This document shows positions 34,745-52,460 of a stretch of 64,000 nucleotides of DNA, one piece after another (the stretch's first letter is position 1; each line of letters opens with the position of its first letter). Made by a program: the position numbers and the translations under genes. The DNA lies in NCBI GenBank assembly GCA_963920575.1, contig OY986968.1, forward strand, positions 22,636,129-22,700,128, written 5' to 3'. This DNA is from Narthecium ossifragum. Its lineage: Eukaryota; Streptophyta; Magnoliopsida; Dioscoreales; Nartheciaceae. Below the pieces are notes generated by a model. It was given only the letters and a program-made list of their open reading frames with translations. It did not search any database and was not told the origin of the DNA.

Positions 34745-36701
34745 AATAAATTTAACATGCTCCGTAAGCCAAAATAAAATTGAGTAAAATGTGACATAAA
34801 ATTAATCAAACTAAATGAATCAATGAACACTAAACCTAGCATATACGATCAAATGACTTACTGTGCCAACGATAAGTTGATCATTATTATCATCAACGAT
34901 AAGGGTGGATCTACAAAATGACTTACTATTATATTTTGTCACAAATTTTTGTTCACTTCTTCACCTAGTTGCATTAGTCTAACCTTTACACTTTAGTCAA
35001 ACAAATTTCACATAATAAACATTTGGCATGAAGCAAAACTAAGGGCTATACAGCATACCAAATGAGGAAGCAAGATGCAAGTTTAGAACAAAGGTAGTAG
35101 TATTCATTAATTCCTTTGTTTTTAAAAAAAAAAATCGGCAAAACCTCCATTGTATCGAGAGCTAAATGAGACAATCCTACAACATTCATCAAATACAAAA
35201 CTTAATACACAATATGAAAGGGGCGAACATTGTCCCCACAAACCACACAAACATAAAGGCATTTGGAGTCTCAAAGTGAATTAATAACTTTCAACAAGTT
35301 TTGCTTAAATAATGTAATAGCACGTAAGCTTGTTCGACCAACAAACCCTTTGCCCTCCACAACAGTTGATTGATAGACCACGCAAACAAACCCTTTGCAC
35401 GTAAGCTTGTTCGACCAACAAAATTATACACACCAAGCTTAAAATGCCAGATTCTATTATGCTGAAGGTATTGACAAATTTGGTAAGAAAGAATCATCCA
35501 AAGAGAAAGAAATCATTAAAGCAGATATATCTTTAGCTCATGTTGGAACTTCCAAACACAAAAGACACATCCAATAAAAGAAAGCAAAGAATGACATAAA
35601 TACATTCCCAGCAAGCTTCCAATTAGGTAGTGATCAATCTATTGCTCTTCTTTGTATTGTCTTCAGCAACACCAATTTTGAGATCGGATTCCAAAGAAAA
35701 TTGCTTCTTTTGAACTATTTTGATCTATTAAAGGTTTCGCAACAACCTTTTCTAATATATGACAATTTACTCTATAAGCAAAATAAATCCAAGGCAAATG
35801 CAGTCATGAAACTAAAACAAAAGATTGATCAATTTCAACTATTTGCAATGCTCAACCATTAAAATTGTCTTCAACAGTCTCTCAGAAAGAATGAATCTAT
35901 ACAGGCTAAAATCACTCAGTAAAATGTGATCTCAAAACCAAGAACCCAAAATTGGAAGATGGACTAAAATGAAGTTGGACTGAAATGAGGTAGGACTAAA
36001 ATCATCCAAAGCTGGACTAAAATCATTTCAGTAAAATGTATAGATTCATTTCAGTAGGACTAAAAGCATTTCAGTAAAAGAGATCTTGTCAAAAAGCTCT
36101 AAAGCTGATCCAACTCTCTAATCATTTGCTATTTCAACACCAATACATGCTTGCTTGAAATCACTTCATAACAGAATAACAGGCAAGTGTATCCAGTGAA
36201 AAGAGGCCAAAATTTCATAAATTTTAGGTGCAAATCATGGCACAAATCAGTGATAATTGTTTCTGCATTTATTTATGTGCTCATGACATTAAAATGTTAT
36301 AGTTCTTGGATAGATTCATAACTAATGCAACTTTTGATTGACTGGAACTCTTCTGAAGAAAACAACAATTTAACCCTATCAAAAAAGAATTCTTTTTTGT
36401 TTTTTTTTTGAGAAAACAACAGTTCAACTCTTCTTGGAATAAGAACGTATGCCCTTCTTACTTAGTAAGTGGTTTCAACTTTCAAGACTTCCCATGATTC
36501 CAGTTAGTTGTCTGTGAAGTATAGAAATGAGCATGATATAAAAACGCATAATTGTATAGCAATTAAACAGCACCTCTTAAAATATTCTTATCCAACAACA
36601 CCTCTTAAAATATTTTTAAAGTACCAAGCTGATTGTATAGCAATTAAACAAAATAAAACAAAACATTCTCTTTAAGCTTATAATTTTCTTTTCATGCTTT
36701 G

Positions 36702-37027
36702 TCTCTCTGTTGTTTTCTATTTAAGCAACACTCCCAGACTCTGATTCTTTAAACTGATCAAGATTAATTTCCCTCTACTACTACTACACAAATACCATAT
36801 TCTAGGTGAAAAGTTGTAGCCTTGAATAGTGATCAACAAAGAGACACATATTCTAGGTGCTAGGTCCCTCTGTTGTTTTCTATTTAAGCAACACTCCCTG
36901 ACTCTGATTCTTTAAACTGATCAAGATTAATTTCCCTCTACTACTACTACACAAATACCATATTCTAGGTGAAAAGTTGTAGCCTTGAATAGTGATCAAC
37001 AGAGAGACACATATTCTAGGTGCTAGC
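36702..37027. repeat. 163-bp tandem duplication, near identical
   Basis: Two adjacent copies (36702-36864, 36865-37027) beginning CCCTCTGTTGTTTTC-like and ending ATTCTAGGTGCTAG. Only a few differences are seen (CCCAGA/CCTGAC, CAAAGAG/CAGAGAG), so the duplication is young. Confidence 0.9.
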
Positions 37028-38849
37028 ATATACGAAAGAATTGCTATCTTATTTGAAGTTAGCATATACGAAACAGAAGGTTTGCTGAATTTTGAAATCT
37101 ACCATGTTTTTCTTGAATCATGTATTCATGGATTGTGAATCTATGATTGCTAGTAGTGGATTCTACTGATTAGTCCTTATTTTTTCGGACAGATAGATTT
37201 TAGTCACTGCTTGTTAAGCATCCAATTGTAGATAGTTGATGATCTAAAGAGGTGAATTCCTCGACTTCAAAAAAAAAAACTAACCAATCGGCAAAACCAA
37301 TATCAAATACATACTAACCTTAACGAAAACCAATGAGCATGCATTTAGAATTCCAGCATGATATAAAAACGCATCATAAAAACGATCCAAGATAGTTCAA
37401 CTATAACCTTCAAGATAGTGCAACTAAGTAATAAACCAAGCTATTGCACCCATTCACAGTAGCAAGTGCACACATCCTAAAATTACAGAATATAAAGGCC
37501 AAGCATTATACCTCAGAAGTAGTATGAACATGTTCAGCTATTGCACTAATAGCAGTTCTTGCATGAAAGATATAAAATAGCAAAATGAAGTTTAGGTTTG
37601 ATAAAGCATTTTATTACGATCACCCTGTCATGGCATAAAAATACAGCAACATAGTAATTCAAATACTCCAAAAATAGTTTAACTATAACCAAGTTATTGC
37701 ACCCTGTCATGATGCCAACTGAACTCAGATAAGTGTGCATCCTATACCTTGGATCCCACAAACAATCCAATCTTTGCTCTCCAACAATGTGATAGTTATT
37801 GACTGTATCAATCTCCGGATAAGTGCGCATCATATACCATCATGATTCACCAAAACTAAAGAAAAAGTAAACTAACTATATCCATGACCTATAAGTTCTG
37901 TTCAAGTTTGAAGAAGTTGAGAAGTCTCCATATTCTAAGAAAGAAGAGAAATGGCTCATTGGTGTGTCGTTAGGTCATGGATATAGTTAGATCTGCTTAA
38001 GCATGAAGGTAGATCTGCTTAAGCATTGCACCATTTAAACATGAAAACTTAAGCAGATACTTTCTTAAAGGCAAATTCTAAGCAAAGATTGCCCACCGTG
38101 AGTTCCGCAGGAAACAGATGCTTAATCTGAGTAAGCAGATCCATGGATAACATGCACAGATTAAGAGATCCATGCACATAATGGATAACTATTGTTGTAT
38201 GCCCGTTCTTTGATGGATGACATGCACAGATTAAGAGATTGATGACATGAAGGCAAAGAATCTGCTTAAGAGATCCATGGATATTTTTCATAAGAAGAAT
38301 TATAACATGCACAGCTAAAAAAAATTAAGCAGATTTGTATCTCTTAATTTGCAAAGAATATGCTTGATCTATGCATGTTATATAAAAAAAAACATCGAGT
38401 CGAGTCGAGTATTTATTCATGTTATAACATGCACAGATTCAAAAAAGTTGATTCATGGATAACAAATCTGTCCTAACAAATATGTGCATGTTATAACATG
38501 AATAAATAAACATCCAAAAACTATATTGTAGTGTCGACTATGCAAGGAAAAATATATGTGCAAAGAATAGCTAATTAAGAGATCCAAATCCAAATCTGTC
38601 CTAGGCACAGATTTAGCATATTCTTTGCAAATACAGAGATCCAAATCCATGCAATTCCAAAGAACAATAGAAATTGATTGGAAAACAACAGCTTTAATCA
38701 AAGTTATATAAATTTCATGCCTATGAACAAAGAGTCAGCGTCAACAAAAGGTGATTTACCTGGGAAGCTCTCAAAGAAGCAGTCTCCCTGGAGTCAAATG
38801 CATGTGCCTTCCCGGAAGCCATCCTCAAGACCATGAACACTCCTCCAAT

Positions 38850-39110
38850 GCCACCGGCCATATGAACCCCCGGAAGACCAACCGCACGTCAATGATGATC
38901 TCCTTCTGTTGGTCGCCGCTGACGATGAGGTGGGGCAGCCCGTCGGACCCGCTGAGGAGCCCGAACTTGCCGTAGTTCTCGAACCGGCGCTTGGTCTTCT
39001 CCATGGTGGCCTTGATGGCGGCGAGGGCCGGGGTCGAGTCGGGGGTGTAGAGCATCAGGGAGGACTCCAGCTTCTTGAGGGACTGCTTCTCTCGCTTGGC
39101 GAAGGCGTGG
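38850..39110 (-). pseudogene. psaF: psaF fragment 1 (photosystem I subunit III), middle deleted
   Basis: Minus-strand frame: [20 protein letters not shown]..., then [36 protein letters not shown], and directly QKEIIIDV and [11 protein letters not shown]. In PsaF these last blocks are normally separated by the HWGEFITPG...WVGRSYLIAIR segment with the membrane helix, so about 38 residues are missing exactly between GDQ and QKE. Two to four residues are also missing after IIIDV. No transit peptide or lumen N-terminus is present. GC content is far above the surroundings, as in monocot photosynthesis genes. Confidence 0.85.
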
Positions 39111-39214
39111 GGAACAGAGAGCGTGGGGAACAGAGAGGGAGAGAGCGGGATGGGGGAGAGGAGAGGGGATGGGGGAGAGGGATGGGATGGCTAGCTCCTC
39201 CCTACCCACCCGAT

Positions 39215-39455
39215 TTACCCGGCGATGTAGAGGAACAGGATCCCCGGCGTGATGAACTCGCCCCAGTGCCGCTGGTCGCCGCGGACGATGAGGTGGGGCA
39301 GCCCGTCGGACCTGCAGAGGAGCCCAAACTTGCCGTAGTTCTCGAACCGGCGCTTGGTCTTCTCCATGGTGGCCTTGATGGCGAGGGCCAGGGCCGGGGC
39401 CGAGTCGGGGGCGTAGAGCTTCAGGGAGGACTCCAGCTTCTTGGCGAAGGCGTGG
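39215..39455 (-). pseudogene. psaF: psaF fragment 2, retains the middle segment
   Basis: Minus-strand frame: [20 protein letters not shown], then [50 protein letters not shown], then stop. It keeps the [10 protein letters not shown] segment that fragment 1 lacks, but lacks the KREKQSLK segment that fragment 1 has and everything after the first half of the membrane helix. Lies about 105 bases upstream of fragment 1 in the same orientation, separated by purine-rich filler. Confidence 0.85.
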
Positions 39456-39459
39456 GGGG

Positions 39460-40370
39460 TGGCCGATGGACGACGGAGCCGGTAGAGAGGGCGACGACGG
39501 AGCCGGTAGAGGGGGCGTGGCCGATGGACGACGGATGACGGAGCCGGTAGAGGGGGCGTTCAGGCGTGGCCGACGGACGACGAAGCTGGTAGAGGAGGCG
39601 TGGCCGATGGAGTCGGTAGAGGGGGATGAGAGAAGGCTGAAGGGGAGGTGGCGGAGACGGGGGAGGAGGGGGAGGCCGCGGGTGACAGGGGGCGGAGAAA
39701 CGGCGTAGGCGAGCGTCGAAGAGAGATCGGCAAGAGGGAGAGAGAGATGAGGGTATGGGAGAGAGATTGGCGAGAGGGAGAGATGGGGAGAGAGATCAAA
39801 GATCGGCGAGAGGGAGATGAGGGTCGGGGAGAGAGATCGGCGAGAGGGAGAGAGAGATGAAGGAGAGGCGGCTGAAGGGGAGATGGCGGAGGCGGGGGAG
39901 GAAGGGGAGGCCGCGGGTGACTGGGGGCGGAGGAGGCGGCGCAGGCGAGCATCGGAGAGAGATCGGCGAGAGGGAGAGAGAGATGAGGGAGAGGCGGCTG
40001 AAGGGGAGGTGGCGGAGACGGGGGAGGAGGGGGAGGCCGAGGGGGACTGGGGGCGGAGGAGGCGGCGCAGGCGAGCGTCGGACGACAGAGCCGGTACAGG
40101 GGGCGTGGGGGCGTGGCTGATGGACTACGGTGTCGGTAGAGGAGAGGGGACGTGGCCGATGGATGACGGACGATGGAGCGGAGGTAGTACGAGGGCGTGG
40201 GGCCATGGCCGATGGACAACGGAGCTGGTAGAGCTGGTGCAGGGGGTGTGTCCGATGGACGACGGATGACGGAGCCGGTAGAGGGGGCGTGGCCGACGGA
40301 CGGTAGAGGAGGCGTGGGAGAGGAGAGGGGATGGGTGAGGGGGAGAGTGGAGGGGGGAGAGGTCTCTCTC
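39460..40370. repeat. GC-rich minisatellites (two unit types)
   Basis: Unit 1, about 36 bases (GTGGCCGATGGACGACGG..GCCGGTAGAGGGGGC), occurs at 39460-39630 and 40080-40310. Unit 2, about 120 bases, with GAGAGAGATCGGCGAGAGGG, GGCGGCTGAAGGGGAG and GGAGGCCGCGGGTGAC blocks, has about three copies at 39630-40080. Strong purine excess on the plus strand. Long ORFs on both strands here are repeat artefacts. Confidence 0.85.
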
Positions 40371-40606
40371 TCTCTCAATGCTGAATTAAAGTTGCTGGTG
40401 TGTGTGTTGTGGGGTTTGAGAGTTTGGGCGGAAATTTTGAGCGGGAATCAAATTTTGGATGAGAATCTTGAGATTTTAGATGGAATCTGGACCGTTGGAT
40501 GTGTTTGGAGATAAATCTGGACCGTTCTTTATGTCTTATAGTTGAGGCATTTCAAAAAGTCTTATAGTTGAGGCATTTCAAAAACCGCCCTTCCTTATAT
40601 AATAGA

Positions 40607-41684
40607 TATATGTGTGTGTGTATATATGTATGTATGTATGTATAATATAGAATAGATGTTACCTCATTCACCCCAAAAAAAAGTCAGCCACATTATATGA
40701 ATTCAAGCCTTTAATATTGCTAAATAGAAAGGCTGTTTTAAGAAGTCAGAGGTCATTAAAAAAGATCATCTTTACAACTCTAAAGAGGCAAAAACTTGTT
40801 CAAATAGTCATCCATAGAACTTAAGGAAGCCTCACAAACAAGTCTTCCAAGTCACAGTATAACCATATATAATTCATACATTTTTATCACACTAATATAA
40901 TGAACAGGGGAAATAAACATGTAAATTGCAATACAGGATGAAGAATGTGACAAAAAGCATGACTTATTGGATAATCCAAACAAACTACTTAACAACAATA
41001 GGCTAAAAAATTGTTCACGAGGGGTTCATTTGTTTGATTAGCTGAAACCAAAATTATTTCACGGGATTCAAATCTTTGTCTAGGCTGGTGTGAGAAAGCT
41101 GAATTGTTTAATCCCTCAGTTTATAAAATAATTAGTTTTCTACAAGCCATGGAATATTTTTCTTGGCTATTTGTATCTTTCTAAGATAAAAAAAAGGGAA
41201 AGCTAGCCGGTCACAACATGCCTCATTCAGTCAATTATTATTTTGCAATTAGATCAATTATTTAATACTGTTCAAAGTATTCAGAGACATTCAAGTATTC
41301 AAGACATGGCAGACAGCAAGAACACAGCAAAGATAGGAGGAATTCCCCACCTAATAAAGTCTATGCTCCTCTAGCAGTTTAATTTTCTCAACAATAATAC
41401 TGATAGTATAAAGCTTATTAACCTAAAGATTTATTATTTTTGTTGTGTGGAATTATCAAAAAAAGTTGAATTCCAAAACCCAGATTTGCTGTAGAAACTG
41501 AATGGCTTGTATTGAATGAGCATCAGAATTCATCCATAGCTGCTCACAAATTGTTGAATTGGATTAGATGCATTTTGGGAAAGGCAAAAGCAAAGTAATT
41601 GCAAGCAGTGCATGTGGCCTTCCAACCTGAATTATTCTTCTCAACTCAACCCCAGCTAGAATCCTAGCTAGACTCCCTAGACTG

Positions 41685-41736
<52 letters not shown>

Positions 41737-42723
41737 ATTTTTTTAGCAAATCTTTAACTTTATGCAGTTTATATGCATTCAATCACACATACAATGCAGT
41801 GGCATTCTCCAAAGTTGCATTCCTACAAACAGTGTGATTTGTCTCAAAAGCTAAGAATTTGGTATTGTAATTTTTTCCATGATATACATTAAGGAGGATG
41901 ATGAAACCGTGTGTGTGTGTGAGAGAGAGATAGAGAAAGAGGACACCTCCACCAGACCACTATCAGAATAGGCCCATCTTGTAATATTGAGTACTTATAA
42001 AGAAAGACCTTAATTAGAATCAAGCAATGGCAATGGCAATAGTAATAAAGTATAAAAGAGAAAAAGATTAGCCCACATTTAGTAACACCCTTGAGAGTGA
42101 CTTGTTTGATGGAAAATCTTTCAGGGGAAAAAAGGAAGAAAGAAAAGATTATAGGCATCACATACTTCATACACAGCCAAAGAACAGGCCATAAACACTA
42201 TCAACATGGTCCAATATCATACAGTTCTTATGATCTTGTGATCAAGTGTTTCCCAACTACTCTGAGAAAAAGTTCTAAAATCAAGATTTATTCTCTGATA
42301 AAGAGCCCTCAACTTCAATTATATATCTTAGGGGCAAAAACAGCCAAAAAAAAGAAATCCCTTGAAAACTAATAAGTACACAAGTAAGGGTGGTCCTCCA
42401 AACCCTTGCCATTCATTGCACATTGTGCCCTCCAACGTCTTTGCTTTAAAGCTTAGCTCACTTTTGAATGCACCCTATTTGTACACTTCCACTTCCAGTA
42501 TCTCACAATATATCATATATATAATGCTATGATATACTACCCTCTATTGGCCTCACCTTTTGGCATCGGAGGTGAACCTTCTCAATCATTGTCTTTGTAG
42601 GTCTCCCTCCTCCCCGCATAGCATTGTCCCATGCTTTGGCCCACTAAAAGTTGATGGTTATGAGAATCTCTGATCTTGAATAACTTGATGCTTTCTCGAT
42701 TCATGAACTTCAACGGTAGCATA
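40607..42723. other. Intergenic AT-rich DNA with microsatellites
   Basis: (TG)/(TATG)n at about 40610-40646, a (TC)n run at about 41690-41731 and GT/GA runs at about 41911-41930. No gene, RNA or clear transposon end recognised. Confidence 0.5.
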
Positions 42724-44660
42724 TGTCACACTCCGATTCAGAAAATTCATCAGGATTGATATATGAGTCAATATGTCTACAATCGAATATGTGGTGTATA
42801 ATTTTACATATACAAAACTCATGACTAATTTGAACAATTAAGAATAAGAACATAAGAGTAATGAACTAGCTATTAAATTCCTCAATTTACATGAATTTGG
42901 GGAAAACATCATTTTCCATATATCACCAAAATAAAAGTTATACAACACATGTCCAAATATATCATAGAAGCCCTCAAGTCTAAAACTATAAATAGAGAAT
43001 AAAGATAACTTCTAGAGCTCACGCACCACCTGAAGTCGATGCACCTCCATAAGGATAACAACCTAAACCTGAAGAAGCCGCACATGCACATACAAATGCA
43101 GCATGGGTAGGGTGAAGAAGGAGCATGGCTCCCCCGGTTTATCACAAAGCCTATGTAAGGCTCGGGCCATGATAGTCTAAATACATATATAAGTACATAG
43201 CAGGTAGCATGGCAACATTCAAGCATAAAGCCCAAAATTGCATGAAACTAGCAAGTAGATAAGCATGACATAACTTTCACTAAACTCATCCAATTGACAG
43301 GTTAACATACTCAGAATCACATATCCAAAATTTAGCCCAAATGGAGAAAGGAAAGTGGATGTAATTACCCACCTATAGCCAGAAATATTTAAAATGACCA
43401 TAACTACCTCAAACTTCATCAAAATAATACCAAAATCTCCAATCATCTCTATCAAGTATCACAAACAACATATCAAAATTTCATATTACACAGAGGTCGG
43501 GAAGCGATAAATTCAAAATCTTATCGATCGAGTGTCGAAAACCCGAATTGATTGAAATGGGAAAGATGCCATAAATATCATTGTATTTATTCAATCATAT
43601 GAAAATTTTCAGGTAATCTCTACTCGCCTTCGAAAACAACATATCCAAAAATTGGCTCAAACGGATATCAAAAACCCATTGAAATCCCCAATTTACGGTT
43701 TACCATTTACAACCCGAAATAAGAAAATAGGCCATAATTATCTCAAAATCCATCCAAATCTCACCAAAATCTGTAGGTAGGCTCTACTCTATATTTAAAA
43801 CAACATATCAAAAATTCAGGTCAAACCGAATCCGAAAAGCCATAAAAAACCCAACTCGAAGAAGCCTCTGTATTGAGGACAAAACCCAAAATGCCAAACA
43901 AACAACCACCAAACAAGATGAATCTAAGGGCCAATCATGATAGCATGCTAACAAACATGCAGGAGAAGTGCAAATCATAAAGATCCCATTCAACCTAACA
44001 GCATATGGCTTAAATAAAGATTTAGGGTTAGAAACCCTACAACTAGCAACTAATCCTTTCAAAGTTTTGTTTCCTAAATCTATGATGCCCTAAATCTAAC
44101 CTCCTCCAAGCTTTAGCCCTCCAAGATTTGATGGTTTAGTCCCTCTCTAAGCCTCCAATGCTCTCTAAATTTTTAATAGGAACTCTAATGAGAGGAAATA
44201 GGGGTTTTTTAAAAGCTCATCTTATTTATATTAGATGGCGCCACATGGCGACCATCTAAGGCATTAGGGGTTATAAAGATGATAGATGGTGTAAGGATGT
44301 CATAAAAGGGCTAGATTAGCCTAACAACCTTATATATCATCCATAAGGCTGCATGTATACTAATGTGAATGTGAAACCAACTCTACAATGATAAATTACC
44401 AAAATACCACATGGCGACCATCTAAGGCATTAGGGGTTATAAAGATGATAGATGGTGTAAGGATGTCATAAAAGGGCTAGATTAGCCTAACAACCTTATA
44501 CATCATCCATAAGGCTGCATGTATACTAACGTGAATGTGAAACCAACTCTACAATGATAAATTACCAAAATACCTCTGGAGATGCAATGATCGACGTGAT
44601 CATTCAATAAGGCCAACCGATCCAAACCAACCAAGCAATCACTACTAGTATTTGTTCATA
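42724..44660 (-). repeat. Diverged gypsy-family LTR (element D)
   Basis: Begins TGTCACACTCCGATTCAGAA, a C-to-T decayed form of the family end TGTCACACCCCGACCCAG. The conserved ACCTGAAGTCGATGCACC block lies at about 43027. GATCCAAACCAACCAAGCAA near 44610 aligns with AACCAAACCAACAGGAAACC at the far end of the solo LTR. The middle holds degenerate repeats of about 160 bases (AACAACATATCAAAA-type at about 43316, 43467, 43635, 43797). Right boundary approximate. Confidence 0.65.
44241..44572. repeat. 166-bp tandem duplication in LTR D
   Basis: Two adjacent copies starting CCACATGGCGACCATCTAAG and ending ATTACCAAAATAC. Only about two differences were seen (TATATATC/TATACATC, CTAATG/CTAACG), although the LTR around it is old. 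Confidence 0.92.
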
Positions 44661-46658
44661 TTGTCTCCATAAATATTTATCTATTTATATCTAATAGATG
44701 TGTCAAAATACACCATGTTTTTAACTAAGTACACGTTGTTTAGTGTATTACCAAACACATTATCACCATGACTGGGACGCTCTTAGAATTTCTCATGTCT
44801 AACATTTGTAGTAGTACTTTGAGATGAAAATTACATTTATATTTCCTAGAGAATTTATTAGTTTTTTATTTTTGAAGAGACAAACTGAAGCTAAGAACAC
44901 AAGCCACTTACATCCACCTTAGAAAATGATGGTGGCACAGCAGATCCCTTACACCAAAATCCACTCATAGAACCCAACCTATTGGCGTTTGCTAGGTAGG
45001 TTAAATCCTCGTATTTAATTAGAGCATGCGATATGTCAAACTTCTCGGATTGCGACATAAGATGATTATCTGGTCTTGATGTTTCACATTGGTCCAGAAA
45101 AAGATGTAATCGACTGATCATGAAAGATCACAGGGAGAAGATCAAACACAAGGATCTCTAAGTTGTACAAATTGTGAGGTTATGACAAAGACATTCTTTT
45201 CCAATGGATCCTCCTAAAACTATATTTTTTCCGGGCATCTTGTGCATAGTCAAAGGGAATTGAATTCATCACACATAAATTTATAAAAAGCCGGATAGGG
45301 TCTTGTCAAGAGAAATTTGCTAATTAGCACAGAATTTTAGGAGAAAAATAGCCCAATATCTAATCAAACGGTAGTTGTCTCTCAATTAATTGCCTATTAA
45401 ACCCTTTTAGGTTGTGACATATGATGATCGTGATCTTTTCAGGTTTCAGATTGGTCCCGAGATACAATGAACACCTTTTGATGTTCATACGAAATATGAT
45501 TCAAATATGAAACCTTCTCCAAATAGTGGAGAAAGTTCTAAATTAAGTCTTTCTAGCTAGATCCTTCATCCTACAATTTAAATAGAGTTCGCTTCAAAGA
45601 CTTAATTGTAGGATGAACGTTCTATTTAAATTGTATGGTTTGTGTTACAATTCGCTAAAAAACTAATGAGATGCCAGTTACTACTTTGGTGGAAAGAAAT
45701 AAAAGAATACAAATGACAACAATTCTTAAATAGCAATAGAAAAACAGAACGAATTTAAGCAACAAAACATTTGGTGAGCTATCACTGTCTTTTTCTACTT
45801 TATTTTTACTTCGATTTTATTTAAGATAGCAATAGACAACTAGGATAAGGATACAGGACACCCTACGGAGGCTATCAGTCCTCATCAACGATGTTCTTTT
45901 TATCTTTTTGAAATCAGAGATTATTATAGACCTTCACAGATCAATTTCCATACATGCCATGGTTATATATTTTTTATATTATCATTTGAGCCTGTTACCT
46001 AGCTTAGGATGGCTAATAAGCAGAACCATAACCGAGCCGAGCCGGGCTTTGGCTTGCTAGAGCTCGAGCTCAAGCTCAAACGCGGCTCTTTTAGTCGAGC
46101 TCAAGCTCACAATAAAGAAAGCTTAACTCAAGCTCGGCTCATGAAACTCAAAGCCGAGCTTTCGAGCAGAGCCACTGTATATATAGATAATTTTTAAAAA
46201 CCATTATTCAAAAAAATTTAATTGAGCTTTTGAAACTAATCGAGCCGAGCATGAGGATGTTCGAGCTCGAGCTCGAGCTCGATTAAGAAACGAGCCGTAC
46301 TTGTACTTTAAATTTTTATGCATGGTTGAAAGAGAGTCCGACTCGAGCTTAATCGAGCCTTGAGCTCATTTCGAGCTGCTCAACGAGGAGCTCGATTCGT
46401 TTACGGCCTGGCCTGCCAACAAGAACAAACATAGGTTGACTACAATTGAATAAACGTCAGCTTTAGAATAACAAAAACAACACCGAATCAACCTTGGATT
46501 GCATTTTAGTTCTCCCCTACAACGACTAGATCCTTCATCCTGCAATTTAAATAGAACGTTAGTGCTATCCAGTGCACATATATACATTGAATTGGAAGCC
46601 GTAGCGTGAAGAAACCACATGAATAGGCAGGCGTCAATAAACAAGCCATCATGGGCTC
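44661..46658. other. Intergenic region with GAGCTC-rich and duplicated segments
   Basis: 46020-46400 is dense in GAGCTCGAGCTCGAGCTC / GAGCCGAG words. A segment of about 30 bases (TAGATCCTTCATCCTRCAAT...) occurs at about 45559 and 46528, with an inverted copy at about 45612. No gene supported. Confidence 0.5.

Positions 46659-52460
<5,802 letters not shown>

Larger units (their letters stand above)
33670..40606 (-). mobile_element. Helitron carrying psaF fragments
   Basis: On the minus strand the element begins TCTATTATATAAGG (5' T at 40606) after an A, and ends ...GGGCATTTACTAG (3' G at 33670) before a T. That gives the A^TC...CTAG^T signature of Helitrons. A short terminal hairpin CCGT...ACGG precedes the 3' CTAG. 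Contents from its 5' end: a 26-base tandem duplication (40532-40585), GC-rich minisatellites, two psaF fragments in element orientation, AT-rich filler with a 163-base tandem duplication, and a basic ORF near the 3' end. No Rep or helicase motif was seen, so it looks non-autonomous. Direct repeats of about 120-150 bases (33723-33880 and 35134-35255) lie near the 3' end. Confidence 0.72.

Noticed and set aside
39560..40378. 272-codon minus-strand ORF, Pro/Ser-rich
   Set aside because: Lies wholly in GC-rich minisatellites; the opposite strand is open too and the peptide is just the repeat read through.
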